A stretch of 64,000 nucleotides of DNA, from NCBI GenBank assembly GCA_039707655.1, contig CM077666.1, forward strand, positions 284,817,166 to 284,881,165. Reading direction: 5' to 3'. Positions within the stretch are counted from its first letter, which is position 1; each line of letters opens with the position of its first letter. Source of the stretch: Elymus sibiricus. Its lineage: Eukaryota; Streptophyta; Magnoliopsida; Poales; Poaceae. This document shows positions 34,862-45,546 of the stretch, one piece after another. The position numbers were made by a program, and so were the translations under genes. The notes beneath the pieces are model-generated. The model was given only the letters and a program-made list of their open reading frames with translations, was not told the DNA's origin and did not search any database.

Positions 34862-37220
34862 TCCCCTCTACTACCAATTCTTTCAACATGCAAACTGTCC
34901 ACGTCAGCATCCATTCCCGTGTGGCCACGTCAGCGCTAATCCTCCACCCGCATGGTTTTCCATCGCTAATCCCACTTAACTCAGCGAGCTGGGCTGCACG
35001 AAGCTATTCTTTTGCAACTGGGTTGCGCTGCCTACCAGTGTTTTTTAGCAACGCCCACCAGTGGTATATGTTCCATCTAGCTGGGCTTGGTTTCCCTAAA
35101 AAAAATCTAGCTGGGCTTGGTCGTACATGCATGTACGTGGCCCATCTACCTACTTATCGCATTAGGTCACTGAGGGTTCGTCTTCCCTGTCGATCTGTCT
35201 TTCGGTCAGCGCCGCCATGACTGATGCGCTCTCCATTCTTCTCCTTGAAACGACACCAACAAATACTTATGAAACGGAATCATTCATCGCCTCTCATTAC
35301 CTCGGGTCCCGTTACCCTGCAAATCCGGAAGAAAGTGCTAGATTTTACTGAGCACAGCCGCCGCTTATCCTCAAAAAACAACCCTTTCATCTCCCAATTA
35401 ACTCCCCTGCTGATTGATTTCTTTTACATAGCCATCTAATAAATATTGTAACGGACAGAGTTGTTCTCTCCACAATGAATAGCACCTCTGCTGGAGAGGA
35501 TTAGTCACGTATTTAGATTGAAGCCCCCGCTATGGATGCCCGTCGCTGCTGGTACAAGTCTAGAAGAGGAGGCGGGGGCTGGAAGCTTCTAGAACCAGCA
35601 GCCCCAGGTGGGAGACGCAGACGCTGCCTCCACCCATAGCCACGGCCTAAGGCGTCGCCCTCTTCTCCTACCTGGCCATGTTTGGAACTCCCCAGTGGCC
35701 GGCACCTAGCCGTCGTTCTCGAGTTCGCCATCACCCAGTACATCAAGGTCTTCACACACATGGTAAATCTCTTCTCGCGCCTGACCCACCCTACCTCGGC
35801 ATCTACACCAAGCCGACCACGCGGCGCTGACACTTCGCCGGCATGCTCGCGGCCACCACCGGCCGGGATGCACTTTGCAGTTCGTGGTAGCATAAATAGC
35901 ACTTGCAGATGTTGGTATAAGAACACAGCCGCTTCACACACGAGATGAGTTCTGTTGAATCCCTACAATCCAAGAGGCTGGGAGGGCTGTAATTCCTAAT
36001 TGAGCAGCACCCATGGTTGCCGAAGACGAGGGTAGAGGCCGCCACCACAACCGCTTCACGCAGGACATAGATGCGGGCAGAGATGAGCTCTGCCGCAGCT
36101 CCACAATTTAGATCTCGGCGTGAGGCCCGGTCCTCCGGCACGGCTGCCGGTCGGCCTCCCTTATGACGGCTCTCCCATGTTGTGGTTCCACGCGCTGCCA
36201 GCGTGGGAATTGATCTGGTGCCAAGTTGGTTATATACATATCAGGTATCACACGTCTGGTAAGCTATTTCCCTTGCTACTCTTCGATATGACAATTCTGC
36301 TTGGCTATGTTATGCACGCGAAGCTTCTTGCTTGCCTGGTTGTTTGCTTCAAATTGGTTGGTTCATTCTTGATTTGTTCCTGCAGATGTGTGCAAATCAT
36401 GAATGTTGCTGCTGCTGTTCACAGAATAGGTTGCAGCCAGTGCATGATCACCATGGATAACAAACCAATGTAAATCATCAAGACTTAGTTCATGCATTTC
36501 GTCTCATGTTAAATTTTTCTACCTTGCATACATTCCTCCTTCTATGTGCAACAGCTGCAGGGTTGCATTCCTTCTTGCAAGTTACAATCCGAAAGATGTT
36601 TATTCAGATAACAAAAGCGAGGATATTGTTGGATTTTATCAGTTCGCATTAACAGTTTAATCACACTTTCTCGGTTACCTTTTACAAATTATTGGTTGAT
36701 ATAAGTAATGATGTGATAATTTAGTGGAAACCCTTCAGGAAAAAATGTACTCATTGTGTTCTTAATTGTGTTTGTTTCAGGTATTAGCCGAATGCGGCGA
36801 TGAAGATCAAAATACATAATGCTCTTAATTCTCATGCAAAGATAATCTATTTATAACGAAATAATGAAAACAAGAAAGAAATAGAAGAACAAGGTAAAGA
36901 TGTTTTCATATACTCTTAGTATTGATTGAATTGTATAGATCATTCAGTACTAATTGTGAGTGGAATCATGAATATTTTTCTGGCATGCTTCGGTTTAACT
37001 GTCTTGGCCAAGATTGGCTCTCAATTGTATGTCGTCTTCATGAATTATCCATTGGATTTAGTTGCGTTCTTTTAATCAAATACTTAAAATTAACTTTACA
37101 TAAACCTTCCTTCAAATAATTTACTTGCTAACAAATTCAAAGTTTCTGTGATGAACCAATACATTATTTACAACAATTTTTAAGCAGAGGTCCCGCTGCA
37201 ACGCGCGGGGAATCATCTAG
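34862..37220 (+). mobile_element. Non-autonomous Helitron, about 2.36 kb
   Basis: The 3' end reads GGTCCCGCTGCAACGCGCGGGG, a GC hairpin, then AATCATCTAG followed by T, the Helitron terminus (hairpin, CTAG, insertion between A and T). The proposed 5' end is TCCCCTCTACTACC after A at 34861. The flanks on both sides are the same Gypsy interior, consistent with insertion into it. Inside are GC-rich, exon-like pieces (35,520-36,480) of unknown origin and AT-rich sequence, but no Rep/helicase. The right end is well supported; the left end is an estimate. Confidence 0.68.
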
Positions 37221-38142
37221 TTCTAACAAATCATGATGTGTGTCTCTCTCAAAAAGATGTTTCCAGCAAACAATGATTGTGGAAAACTAAAAAGCAAAAC
37301 AAAACTATGGCACAAGATGATCCAAGTAAAACTCATATCATGTGATGAATAAAAATATAGCTCCAAGTAACATACCGATGAATTGTGGACGAAAGAGGGG
37401 ATGCCATCCGGGGCATCCCCAAGCTTAGACGCTTGGGTCTTCCTTGAATATTACCTTGGGGTGCCTTGGGAATCCCCAAGCTTAGGGTCTTGCCGCTCCT
37501 TATTCCTTTACTCATCGTAATCTCACCTAAAACTTGAAAACTTCAGCACACAAAACTCAACAGAAACTTTGTGAGACCCGTTAGTATAAGAAATCAATCA
37601 TCCACTTTAGGTACTATTATAAACTCATTCATAATTGTTCTTGCATAATACCTACTGTATTCTAAATTTTCCATGACTTATACCCCCCCCCCCCGATATA
37701 ATCCATAGTATCATTAAAACAAGCACACTATGCAGTAAAACAGAATCTGTCTAAAACAGAACAGCACGTAATGACAGAATATTTATCCATACTTATGTAA
37801 CTCCAAAAATTCTGAAATTTTAGGAAAACATAAAAAATTTATATCCCAATACTGCGTAAAAATTACAGATTTTTCTGACATTCCAGTAAGAAATGTAAAA
37901 TCAAATACTGGGTGCAAAACTTTCTGTTTTCAAACAACATCAATTATACTATCATTTAAATCATCCCAAAGGCATTACTTGGCACAAACACTAATTAAAA
38001 GATAAAAGATAAAAACACAATAATTACAGTAGTAATAATCACGTGACTCAATAAAAATAAAAATTTCAATAAAGATAAATATTGGGTTGCCTCCCAACAA
38101 GCGCTATTGTTTTATGCCCCTAGCTAGGCATAATGCATTATT

Positions 38143-39641
38143 TCAAGTATTGTCATCTTTCAAAGCAATTCCATAGGTTGCTCTCATAATAGATTCATAT
38201 GGTGGTTTAATTATCTTCCTTGGGAAGTGTTCCATCCCTTTCTTTAGTGGAAATTGGAACCTTATATTTCCTTCTTGCATATCGATAATGGCACCTATGG
38301 TTCGTAGGAAAGGCCTACCAAGTAGTATAGGACATGACGGATTGCATTCAATATCAAGCACAATAAAATCCACGGGCACATAATTTCTATTTGCAATTAT
38401 AAGAAAATCATTAATTCTACCCAATGATTTCTTAATAGTTGAATCCACTAGATGCTAATTAAGGGAACATTCATCCATATCGGTGAGACCTAGAACGTCA
38501 CATAAAGATTTTGGTATAGTAGAGACGCTAGCACCTAGATCACACAAAGTATTACATTCATAATCCTTAATCTTTACTTTAATAGTAGGTTCCCATTCAT
38601 CTTGCAATTTCCTTGGAATTGATACTTCTAATTCTAGCTTTTCTTCATGAGCTTTAATCATAGCTTCTACAATATGTTTAGTAAAAGCTTTATTTTGTTC
38701 GTAAGCATTAGGTGAGTTCATCATGGATTGCAACAAGGAAATACATTCAATCAAAGAGAAATTATCATATTAAAGTCCTTGTAATCCAAAATAGTGGGCA
38801 TATCACTATTTAAAGTCTTGACCTCTTCAAACCCACTTTTATTGTTTTTATCATTAAGATCATCACCCTCCGAACAATTGGGACGCCTTCTAGCTAAAGT
38901 TGACTCATCTCCAGTCCCTTTTTCATCAAATTTTATAGCTTCAATAGTGGAGACTCTTATGGTTTTAATATCCTCATCTTCATTAGTAGGAAAACGTGAT
39001 TCAGGTTTAGTAGCCATTTTATTTACTAGGGTTGTTTGTTTATCGGATATCTTCCTATCATGCTCTCAGTTAGAGCAAGTTGTGATTGCAGGTTGGCTAC
39101 CTCTTGATTAACTTCATCAAGTTGTCTACTAATGGAATCCAACAAGGTAGATTGTTCCTTAATTTCTCTAGCAAATAATTCATTCCGCTCATACTGTGCA
39201 TGCATAAAAAAATTAGCAGTCTTTTCAATTTGATGCAACCTTTTATCATAAGGGGTGTTATGAAGCATATTGTAAGAGGGATCACCATTGTATGGTCTAG
39301 GATTCAAATTCCCTCTCTAAGCATTGTTGTTGAAATTCTTTCTAGCGACAAAATTCACATCAATAGCATCATTATTTTGCTCAATCGAAGTAGATAATGG
39401 GACATCATTTGGATCAACATGAGCATTTTTACTAGCAAGCATATTCATAAGAGCATCCATCTTATCACTCAAAGTAGAAACTTTTTTGACAGAGTTTACC
39501 TTCTTACTAGTTGGAGCTCGTTCAGTATGCCATTGGGAATAATTTGTCATCATATTATTGAGAAGCTTTGTTGCCTCTCCTAATGTAATTCCCATAAAGG
39601 TACCACCTGCAGCAGAGTCTAGAAGATTTCTCGACACAAAG
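38143..39641 (-). pseudogene. Gypsy gag and aspartic protease, broken
   Basis: Minus-strand coding remnants in several frames: gag pieces at 39317-39637 (DSAAGGTFMGITLGEATKLL), 39026-39307 and 38751-39017, then protease at 38455-38754 with the active-site motif CDLGASVSTIP and, after an in-frame TAG at about 38452-38454, the second protease half 38143-38448 with ILLGRPFLRTIGAIID. The usual order gag-protease is kept. Frameshifts and stops mark it as dead. The N-terminal part of gag is missing because LTR X1 inserted at 39642. Confidence 0.85.
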
Positions 39642-40298
39642 TGATGCGGAGCATCCTACAGTCATCCCCATGGACCTACCTTCGTGTCCCCAAATGCCGA
39701 GTGGACCAATGACACGAGCACATGCAAGGGCTATCGAGACCGAGGTGACATCTCTCCTTAAGGAACTTCCATATGATCCGTGTGAGACATGGCTACTACC
39801 TCAAGCCGGAATGCTATGTGTGCTTAGGTATGAAGAAGACCACCTCGGGAATGCTCGGAAGGAAGATCAAGCCTCCAAGTACACGGACAATGAAGCTCTA
39901 CAAGGAAGACCGCTGAAGTGTTACAGCGGCCGGACATCCGGCCCAGGGCCCGGACATCCGGCCCCTGTGTCGTGGTGGAACGCCCATCTATGGGGCCATC
40001 CAGCCCCTTGTGGTTCGGTGAGGGGAGACACAAGCACAAAGAGCAGAATCACGAGAGGACGCAGGGCGATTTTTACCCAGGTTCGGGTCGCTTGTGAAGC
40101 GTAAAACCCTACTCCTGCTTTAGTATATTGGGTGTGTATGAACACGATGACAAGGAGCGCTTCCCCGGCAAGGTGCGGAGAGGCAGCTGCACATGCGAGT
40201 TGTGTAAAGGGTCCGAATCCCTCTAACTATTGCCTTGGTCCTCCTTTTATAGCTCAAGGGGTCACCACAGTGGCAAAACAGTAATTACATAGCAATTA

Positions 40299-41291
40299 TG
40301 ATGCAGAGCATCCTACGGTCATCCCCATGTACACTCCCCAAGCCCCAAGTGGAGATACGACGAGAGCTCGAGCACGTGCCATTGGACACGAGGTGAACCC
40401 GCTCCTAAATGCTTTCCCTTTCCATTCATGCGAGACATGGTTGCTACATAATGCAAAGACACTACATGTTCTCAGGAACCGAGGAGACGACCATGGAGAT
40501 GCTCAAAGCATAGGACAAGTCCACACGGAAGCGGATCAAGAAGTGCCTCAAGTGGAGACGCCGCGGAGCTACAGCGGCCGGGCATCCGGCAGGAGCCCGC
40601 ACATCCGGCGCCCCCAACCAGAAGAAGGCCAGCGAGAAACGGACGCTAGGCGAGCCTACAACGGCCGGACATCCGGCCGACCCCCGGACATCCGGCGCCC
40701 CAAGACAGGCCGGATATCCGGCGACCGCCCCGGAAATGCGGCGCAGGAGTACAGTAGCTAGACCCAACATCGGGCCGGACATCCGGCCCCTGCCTAGACA
40801 TCCGGCGCCTCCTATCGGGCCGGACATCCGGCGCCTGCGCGCAGCCACGGCCAAGGGTGCCCTGTTACCTCCCTCTCTCCCCCACACTTCGTCCTAGACT
40901 ATAAATAGACCTCCTCCTCCCCTCTTCTAGGGTTAGCAAAGACATTGAGACATTTGAGTGAGCTTTGCTCCTTATACCTCCTTCTTGGAGAATCAAGACC
41001 TCTTTCGGGAGAAGGATCCCCATCATAGGATCATCAAGACCTCCTAAGGGAGAAGGATCTCACGAGATCATCAAGACCTCAACCCCTTCAAGGATTGGGA
41101 TGAACTAGTTACCCTTGTATCCTCTTGTGTTGACTTTGGATCTTGTATCTCCCTCTTATGTGTATGTGGATTTAGCACATGTGTGATTGGATCTTGTTGA
41201 TTGAGTGTTTTTGTGTGTTCTTCTCTTGATTTGCTCCTTTCCCCACCTCCAAGTGTGAAAAGATCGACAATTAGGATTCCACCCTACACCA
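40299..41291 (+). repeat. X2 5' LTR
   Basis: 993 bp with TATAAATA at 40900-40907, many CCGGACATCCGGC repeats (40,570-40,830), and a protein-coding-like start similar to the C-terminus of Gypsy pol (TRARARAIGHEVNPLL, SCETWLLH). It ends CCCTACACCA where the 3' LTR has CCCTACATCA. Confidence 0.92.
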
Positions 41292-43182
41292 TCTTGGATC
41301 AGAGCCACGTTGATTCACACTTTGGAGTTCTTCCCCTCCACTTTCTAGCCCCAATTTTGTTTGTTTTGCCCAATTTTGAAAATTCCCCACAAAAATAGCC
41401 ATACCAATTTTTTTTCTGATTTGTTGGTTTGATGATGTTTTGTTGATTTTGATCCATGGATTTGAAGTGTTTCAAGTGGATCGAGCTTTCCCCCATCTTC
41501 TTCATCATTTTCATCCACGAAATTCGTCTAATTTTGACCTTGGAATCATCTATTTCCGCCCCCAATTCAAAAATTTCCGCCCCAAAGGAGATCTGGAATC
41601 GTCGGGCCGGACATCCGGGCCACCGGCCGGACATCCGGGCCATCAGGCCGGACATCCGGGTCCCCGGCCGGACATCCGGCACCTGGAGCACAAAATCGCG
41701 CAAGTTTCTAGACAGCGGCCCCCGGAAATCCGGCCTTGACCCCGGACATCCGGCCCCTGTAGCATCAGCCTCCCGTGTTTCACCGTTTCGGCCATAACTA
41801 ATTCATCCGGAGTCCGATTTTGACGTTCTTTAGCTCGTTTTGTAGCTATTGACATCCCCCATCACATAAAAATACTTCCAACACCATTTGACTCCATCAA
41901 ATTTTGAGAATTTGGCAAGTTTGCCTAGGCCTTCCACCATAACTTCCGCAATACCACCACCGACTTTCGCAACCTAACCCATTTTGATCCCCGTTGCATT
42001 TGAGGTTGTTTGAGTTGTGGTTTGTGTCTCCTAAGGTGTTTTGGCTACTTAGGAACGATGACTTCAACTCCACTTCCACATTGCCAACTACGAAACCACC
42101 ACCACATTAATTCCGCTACCACCATTTGACATTTGCAGTTTGAGATGTTGAGTTCGCGGGTTTTCCATTTCCTAGGGTGTTTCGGCTAACTAGGAACGGT
42201 ACAACTTCGACAACACCGCCACTCATCATCACCATGGACTCGACTTCGACATTGTCCACTTAATCATCATCCGTCCTTTCTTACAAACGAGAACCCACCG
42301 ACGGTAACCTCGACGACATCTTTGTACATTTTACTTGCCATTGCATTGTTAACCCCCGAGCCAATTTTGCGTCACTTGCCTACCGAGACTAGCCGTTTGA
42401 GTATTGCCGGGCAACGCTACTTGTGCACTTTAGTGATACACGTTCCGCATAGCTATCATTGCGTGCATATATTATCGTATCATCTCTTGTGTCATCATTT
42501 GTTCCCGCATATACAAAATTGCTATATTGGTTTGAGCATTTCGCATAGTGGCCATATCCAAAAAAAAAGTTTTTAAGCAAAGAGAAAAAGAAAGCAAAGA
42601 GCTTGTGAACAATAGCCATAGCATCGCCACATTTGCATAGCATATCAACATCATTGATCATCTTGGATCATAGTGTGCAAGTTCACTGGGAACCATCCAT
42701 ACATAGCATAATTGAGATAGAAAGTCGATACGTTTTGTCTCTTCTAGGTTGTGCACAAGTTCGTATCCGCCTATTGAGCAATCGTGCTAGCGTCTCTCTA
42801 GCGTTGTGCAACACGAACGTTTTCCGTGGATTCCACATTTTGTGCTCATTCCTTGGTTGCACAACCTCACTTATCTATCCGTGTGTGTGTTTCCGTGTGC
42901 CATTCTTTGCTATTGGTCTACTTGTTTCATTTGCGAATTTGTGAATCTTTTTCAACATTATTGACTCTTGCTAACAATTACATCAAATTTTGTGCCACCT
43001 ATCCTCACCAAGCTACTCCATAAGCCTTACTTGTGTAGGTGTGAGAATTGACAAGATCCGGTACCAATTGTGCTACTTCCATAATACCATATTGGGTGAT
43101 CATTGATCCATCTTCAACATTGGAACGGTACATTTGGTCTAGTTCTTCCCTTTATTCCACTCACATTTGCTCGAGTCTTGTG

Positions 43183-45546
43183 ATGGATAGGCCAAGCACA
43201 TCATCTCCGGTCTTCGACGACAACGACGGCGCGAACAACTACACCACCAAAGCCCCCCACTACGGACTACAACGACAAATGCAAGGTGCACAAGATGCCT
43301 TGCAGGAGCGCATCGAGAACCTCGCCATCGACATACAACACTCCAAAGTGCGGAAAAGAGACTACATCGACAACAAGTTGGACGAACACATGGATCAACT
43401 ACAAGACATGTGGGCCAACTACAAGTCTTCTTCCCCTTCGTCATCTTCAAGGCGGCGGCAAGCAAGTCGCACATCTTCGGAGCGCCCATCCGACACAAGC
43501 GCAATTCGACCACGTCCTTATCTTCGGGACGACGAACAACATCGACATCAATGTCAAGTGCGGCAACGTCACCATCAACACGAAGACGCTCGAGATGCGC
43601 GCACCAACAAGTTCCAACAAGCTCTACATCAAGCTACGACCAACATTCATGAGCACAAGAGAAGACCGCGAGACGAGCGACACCAAGAAGAAGCTTCGGC
43701 GCCAAGTCCAAGGCGACCAAGTACAAGCGAGGGCGACCCTTCCATCTTCGGAAGCCCCTCAAGGAAGATGGCCGAGCATGGGAAATTCCCTTTGGTCATG
43801 GAGACGAGCAACGAGGTGCCACATCATAGGGGCCTCCTACAAGAAGACGACGACAAGACTGTCGAGCATGGACCATTCCCTTCGACCAAGGCGGCAAGCA
43901 CGAACATCTTCGACAACATGAAGACGGCACCTCAATGGGACTCATACTCCGAGTCAAGCTACGAGACCGCACATGAGACTTTCTCTTTGGTCTCGGAGGA
44001 GAGCGATGATTTGCCACATCCTATGGCATTCATCTTTGGAGGCGTTATGGATGAGGAGGTTGAGCATGGGACTACTCCCACAACCACAGCGGCGAGACAA
44101 GTTGGGTATGGAGACATTAGCACCTACATCCCTCCGGCACCGATATATGACGAGATGCCCCAATTGCCATGTGAGGAGAGCCACCACCATATGAGTGATA
44201 TGAGTGACTCCACCATATGTGACATTGAGAGCATTTCCTATGAGAGGATGAGTGTGACCGCCACTAGCCCCACACACGAGAACATGCCACACATCCTATG
44301 TGAGGTTGAGAGCCATCACCACCCATTGAGTGACTCGACCAACCATATGAATGAGAGCATCATAGTGGGAGTGAGTGAGCCACAACACTTAGTGAGTGAG
44401 GTAGTTGATAGGGCATGTGAGGCCACTATGATTTCTAACGACTTAAACTCTACTCTGAGTGTATTTTCTTGTTTGGTGCTAGATCTCTTACAATACGAAG
44501 TGCCAATCCTCGACGACTCCATGCCTCCAATGGGCAATATGATGGCCATCGTGGACGATGATGCACCCCCCACATGGTTCCATCAAGACGACAGTGTTGA
44601 TCAAGCGTCAATTTTTGCCACCTCACCTACACCACACGAGTGGAGCTCCAAAGGTAAAATAGGTGAAGGTGCTTCGCTTGTCCCACTAGTGGACTATCTT
44701 GAATATGATTGCTTGCATGATGTTGATCACCTTATGGATACACCACATACTATCTCTTCTACATGCTTAGATGTGCCACCCATTTATGATGAATATGATG
44801 ATGAGCATGTCGACTTACCTCGTTGTGATGCTATGCTCCATAGGATATCATGTGAAAATTCTATTGGTCACGTCATGTTCGATAATCCATTAAACTTGTC
44901 GTATGCTATGAGTGAGATTTCCCATATTGCTTCATTACAATCTCACCATGGTGACTATGCATATCCCATTCATATAAATCCCATTTGCACTTATGGCATA
45001 GATGACACGGTCATGGTCATTGGAATTTGCTTCTCTTGTGATGATATTGCTATGCTTCCTTTGCATATTTTGTGCAATTCATCTACTATGCCATGCCATG
45101 AAAATAATTGTAGATCGCATGATTCCATCCCTTGTGTGCACCATATGCTTCACATTCATGACAATGCTCTAGAAAGTACTAGTGATGCATTAAACACTTT
45201 GAGTCTCCATTATGCTATACATAACAACAAACCAATCATGATGGATGACATGTTTCTATATCATGCATCTCATTTATTTGAGCATTGGATATTTTGTGCT
45301 AACCAACACATGCACGTGCGCATCATAATGGATGATGTGTACATATACCACGCACACACAATTTTCCCTTTGCCTTTGTTTTGTGTAGGTACGCACGAAT
45401 ACTCGTCAACTTCTCAATCCCATGAGTTGACGAAAAGAGCTCTTGAGAGCAATGATGATTTGGGATCCCGTGGATTGTTCTTCACACCGTTCCATTCGCG
45501 TAAGGACTTCGGGCATTACTTTCACTTGGCTCTCACACGGCTATAG
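43183..45546 (+). CDS. X2 reading frame, part 1: unknown retroelement protein
   Basis: 787 codons from the first ATG (43183) to TAG (45544-45546). I cannot assign it to a named family. Seen: an early Gln/Asp-rich helix likely to form a coiled coil (QRQMQGAQDALQERIENLA, about residues 30-80), then a basic Ser/Arg/His-rich stretch (about 80-190), then an acidic region very rich in Asp, His, Met and Cys with repeated HHHPLSDSTNHM-type segments. It has no CCHC knuckle, protease DSG/DTG motif or integrase motif. The start position after the primer-binding site suggests a gag-like role. The frame continues in phase after the TAG. Similar hypothetical proteins recur in Triticeae gene predictions, as far as I recall. 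Confidence 0.7.
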   Translation: MDRPSTSSPVFDDNDGANNYTTKAPHYGLQRQMQGAQDALQERIENLAIDIQHSKVRKRDYIDNKLDEHMDQLQDMWANYKSSSPSSSSRRRQASRTSSERPSDTSAIRPRPYLRDDEQHRHQCQVRQRHHQHEDARDARTNKFQQALHQATTNIHEHKRRPRDERHQEEASAPSPRRPSTSEGDPSIFGSPSRKMAEHGKFPLVMETSNEVPHHRGLLQEDDDKTVEHGPFPSTKAASTNIFDNMKTAPQWDSYSESSYETAHETFSLVSEESDDLPHPMAFIFGGVMDEEVEHGTTPTTTAARQVGYGDISTYIPPAPIYDEMPQLPCEESHHHMSDMSDSTICDIESISYERMSVTATSPTHENMPHILCEVESHHHPLSDSTNHMNESIIVGVSEPQHLVSEVVDRACEATMISNDLNSTLSVFSCLVLDLLQYEVPILDDSMPPMGNMMAIVDDDAPPTWFHQDDSVDQASIFATSPTPHEWSSKGKIGEGASLVPLVDYLEYDCLHDVDHLMDTPHTISSTCLDVPPIYDEYDDEHVDLPRCDAMLHRISCENSIGHVMFDNPLNLSYAMSEISHIASLQSHHGDYAYPIHINPICTYGIDDTVMVIGICFSCDDIAMLPLHILCNSSTMPCHENNCRSHDSIPCVHHMLHIHDNALESTSDALNTLSLHYAIHNNKPIMMDDMFLYHASHLFEHWIFCANQHMHVRIIMDDVYIYHAHTIFPLPLFCVGTHEYSSTSQSHELTKRALESNDDLGSRGLFFTPFHSRKDFGHYFHLALTRL

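Larger units (their letters stand above)
31021..39641 (-). mobile_element. Non-autonomous Gypsy element with gag-protease only
   Basis: Minus-strand element. The 3' LTR is at 31021-32925 (sense start TGATACGTCTCCGACG), a polypurine tract AAGCTTGGGGATGC lies directly inside it (32926 onward), then about 5.2 kb of non-coding interior apart from an inserted Helitron, then protease and gag (38143-39641). There is no reverse transcriptase or integrase between gag-protease and the LTR, so it would depend on a partner element. The gag end is cut at 39641 by LTR X1; the 5' LTR is outside the window or lost. It resembles the Triticeae Fatima/WHAM group, from memory. Confidence 0.8.

Noticed and set aside
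40570..40830. CRISPR-like short repeats (CCGGACATCCGG)
   Set aside because: Spacing is irregular, the setting is a plant LTR, there are no cas genes, and the same units recur in other LTRs.
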